From NCBI GenBank assembly GCA_965199725.1, contig OZ241321.1, forward strand, positions 1,436,450 to 1,500,449: 64,000 nt of DNA. The letters run 5' to 3'. The position numbers and the translations under genes are program-made. Positions 62,311 through 64,000 of the stretch are shown here, one piece after another. The DNA comes from G965199725 sp965199725. Its GTDB lineage: Bacteria > Pseudomonadota > Gammaproteobacteria > Nitrosococcales > Methylophagaceae. The first letter of the stretch is position 1. Each line of letters opens with the position of its first letter. Below the pieces are notes generated by a model that was not told the DNA's origin, made no database searches, and was given only the letters and a program-made list of their open reading frames with translations.

Positions 62311-63237
62311 ATGTCTGATATTGTTATTCGCACAGATAGCTTGAGCAAACATTATGGTCAGACTATAGCAGTCAATGGCCTTAATTTGAGCATTAAATCT
62401 AGCCAGTGTTATGGTTTGCTAGGCCCTAATGGCGCTGGTAAAAGCACCACTATTCATATGTTAACTACCATGACAGCAGCGACCTCTGGAGATGCGTGGG
62501 TTGTTGATCGGCACGTCTGTGATGATCCGGTAGCAATTCGTGCCGCGGTCGGTTTGGTCTTTCAGGATTCAGCGCTTGACAGGATGATGACCATTGATGA
62601 GAACTTGCAATTTGCTGCCGCTATGTATGACCTATCACCTAATATAGCAGATCAGCGCATTAATGAATTAATGACTGTATTTGGCTTGGAGAAAAAACGG
62701 CATGTACAGTTAGTGACCTTGTCAGGGGGTCAGCGGCGGGCAGTTGACATTGCTCGTGGGGTACTACATAGACCGAAAATATTATTTTTAGATGAACCTA
62801 CCGTTGGCCTGGATTTACCTAATCGGCGAGCGATCTGGCGTTTTATTGAGCAATTAAGGCGTGAAGAAGGACTAACGGTATTTTTAACTACCCATTATCT
62901 GGAGGAGGCAGTAGCTTGTGACCATGTTGATTTTATTCAGTATGGTGCATTGCAACAGGGTGGGTCACCAGCCGATCTTATTCAGCGATTGTCAACCTAC
63001 ATATTGGAAATTGATACGCCTGATCCAGAGAATATATCGGCGCTATTGTCGCCTCTATTTGGTTTGCCTATACGGGAATATGAGCATCTCAGCTTTAAGA
63101 TCACTAAAGATGATGTTGATTTTTCCGGCTTGCAGAACACATTGAGTGATCGTGTTGTTTCCATGAAATGGCGTCAGCCTAATTTGAATGATGTCTATTT
63201 GTGGCAGTTTTGTAACCCAGCAGTTGAAACAGCATGA
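62311..63237 (+). CDS. ABC transporter ATP-binding protein linked to PQQ cluster
   Basis: 308 residues. DrrA/NodI-type ATPase with GLLGPNGAGKSTTIHML (Walker A), VTLSGGQRRAVDIARGVLHRPKILFLDEPTVGLDLPN (signature and Walker B), and TTHYLEEA. It forms a pair with the following permease, whose start overlaps its stop (ATGA). Such exporters occur behind pqq genes in several methylotrophs; a role in PQQ or quinoprotein export is inferred. Confidence 0.88.
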   Translation: MSDIVIRTDSLSKHYGQTIAVNGLNLSIKSSQCYGLLGPNGAGKSTTIHMLTTMTAATSGDAWVVDRHVCDDPVAIRAAVGLVFQDSALDRMMTIDENLQFAAAMYDLSPNIADQRINELMTVFGLEKKRHVQLVTLSGGQRRAVDIARGVLHRPKILFLDEPTVGLDLPNRRAIWRFIEQLRREEGLTVFLTTHYLEEAVACDHVDFIQYGALQQGGSPADLIQRLSTYILEIDTPDPENISALLSPLFGLPIREYEHLSFKITKDDVDFSGLQNTLSDRVVSMKWRQPNLNDVYLWQFCNPAVETA

Positions 63238-64000
63238 GCCTAAGACCAATTAAAGCGGTTGTAGGTAGGGAGATGAGCAGATTGTTTCGTCAGCGTGCGC
63301 GTTTAGTGAGTGCTATGGTGCGACCTATGATCTGGCTACTGGTTATTGGTAGTGGTGTTAGCAGTATGTTGGTCAATCAGCAGCAGGCAGGCGGTTATCT
63401 GTTGTTTCTGGTACCTGGTATAGTAGCAATGACTTTGTTATTTGCCTCGTTGTTATCAGCATTAACGCTTGTCTATGACAAAGAATTTGGGATAATAAGA
63501 TTGATGATGATAGCGCCAATAGCGCATTACTGGATTGTATTATCCAAGTTGATAGCAGCAGTACTGATCGCGATGGTACAAACTATATTGCTACTTGTAA
63601 TGCTTCTTGTAATCGGGCTTATTAATATAAAGATACTATTGCTGATGATTTTGCCAGCATTATTGACTGCGATATCCTGTGCTGCAATAGGTGGCCTCAT
63701 TGCAGTTTATTCAAAAAGCATTGATAATTTTGCGGTGATTATGAATGTATTTATTTTTCCAATATTTTTTCTCAGTGGCGCGCTATATCCAGTCAATCAG
63801 TTACCGGCTTATATGCATGTCGTAGTGGCTATCAATCCATTCAGTTACGGCGTTGATTTGCTTAAACATACTGTTGCTGGTATCAATACTGATTTTTCTA
63901 TCATAGTCGATGTGGTCGTATTGACTATTTTTTCGGCGACTGCCATTGTTGTGGCCTGTTGGCAATTTTCGCGCGAATCTGTACATGAGCCGCTTTTTCG
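63234..64000 (+). CDS. ABC-2 type permease, N-terminal part
   Basis: Frame open from the ATG at 63234 to the window end (255 codons). It opens with a basic cytoplasmic helix (KAVVGREMSRLFRQRARLVSAMVRPMIWLL) and has six hydrophobic segments, with IFFLSGALYPVNQLPAYM and INPFSYGVDLLKH, typical of DrrB/NodJ-like permeases. Only the last few residues can be missing. Partner of the preceding ATPase. Confidence 0.85.
   Translation, partial: MSLRPIKAVVGREMSRLFRQRARLVSAMVRPMIWLLVIGSGVSSMLVNQQQAGGYLLFLVPGIVAMTLLFASLLSALTLVYDKEFGIIRLMMIAPIAHYWIVLSKLIAAVLIAMVQTILLLVMLLVIGLINIKILLLMILPALLTAISCAAIGGLIAVYSKSIDNFAVIMNVFIFPIFFLSGALYPVNQLPAYMHVVVAINPFSYGVDLLKHTVAGINTDFSIIVDVVVLTIFSATAIVVACWQFSRESVHEPLF

Overview
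The window looks like chromosomal DNA from an AT-rich gammaproteobacterium. Evidence for this is an LPS core cluster laid out much like that of Pseudomonas (waaP, InaA-type kinases, waaG, carbamoyltransferase, waaF), standard housekeeping genes (rsmE, prmC, pmbA, ribF, xseB-ispA-dxs, hemH, bepA, apaG) and a full PQQ biosynthesis locus. A MoxY/MoxX-like two-component system, a SoxYZ pair and PQQ genes within one stretch suggest a methylotroph or another organism that oxidises alcohols with quinoprotein dehydrogenases. This is an inference, since no dehydrogenase gene lies inside the window. Several decayed genes suggest ongoing gene loss.

Layout: 1-6.9 kb holds a partial ppx, a membrane-anchored zincin and a Gld-type ABC exporter operon ending in a DUF4340 protein. 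6.97-12.04 kb is a type II-C CRISPR-Cas locus: a three-repeat array, cas2, cas1, a cas9 broken by one frameshift, and a divergent tracrRNA with a recognisable promoter and terminator. 12.1-15.4 kb has a class I amidotransferase, an aldo/keto reductase, an FAD oxidoreductase and gmhA. 15.5-26.3 kb is the LPS core region with six kinase-like domains, three glycosyltransferases, a carbamoyltransferase, a GT-C membrane protein and waaF. 26.3-37.9 kb is mostly housekeeping (ZIP transporter, pgeF, IMPase, rsmE-prmC-moeB-pmbA, ribF, xseB-ispA-dxs, queD-folE2), with a likely 23-codon micropeptide gene between rsmE and prmC and a 7-bp tandem repeat after pmbA.

37.9-38.5 kb is a gene graveyard: fragments of a GT10 fucosyltransferase, a Crp/Fnr regulator and a tyrosine recombinase. 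It is followed by an RND efflux pair, hemH and an aldehyde dehydrogenase. 45.5-47.6 kb is a second decayed stretch with a TonB-receptor stump and a broken isoprenylcysteine-methyltransferase-family gene. Next come a heptad-repeat lipoprotein, a DASS transporter and tRNA-Arg(CCU).

50.0-64.0 kb joins sulfur carriers to PQQ. dsrE2-tusA point away from a five-gene overlapping operon bepA-soxY-soxZ-moxY-moxX. A stand-alone pqqA, pgl, apaG and an AT-rich wzx-like flippase gene follow. Then comes the main pqqA-pqqB-pqqC-pqqD-pqqE cluster with its ABC exporter, whose permease runs off the window end.
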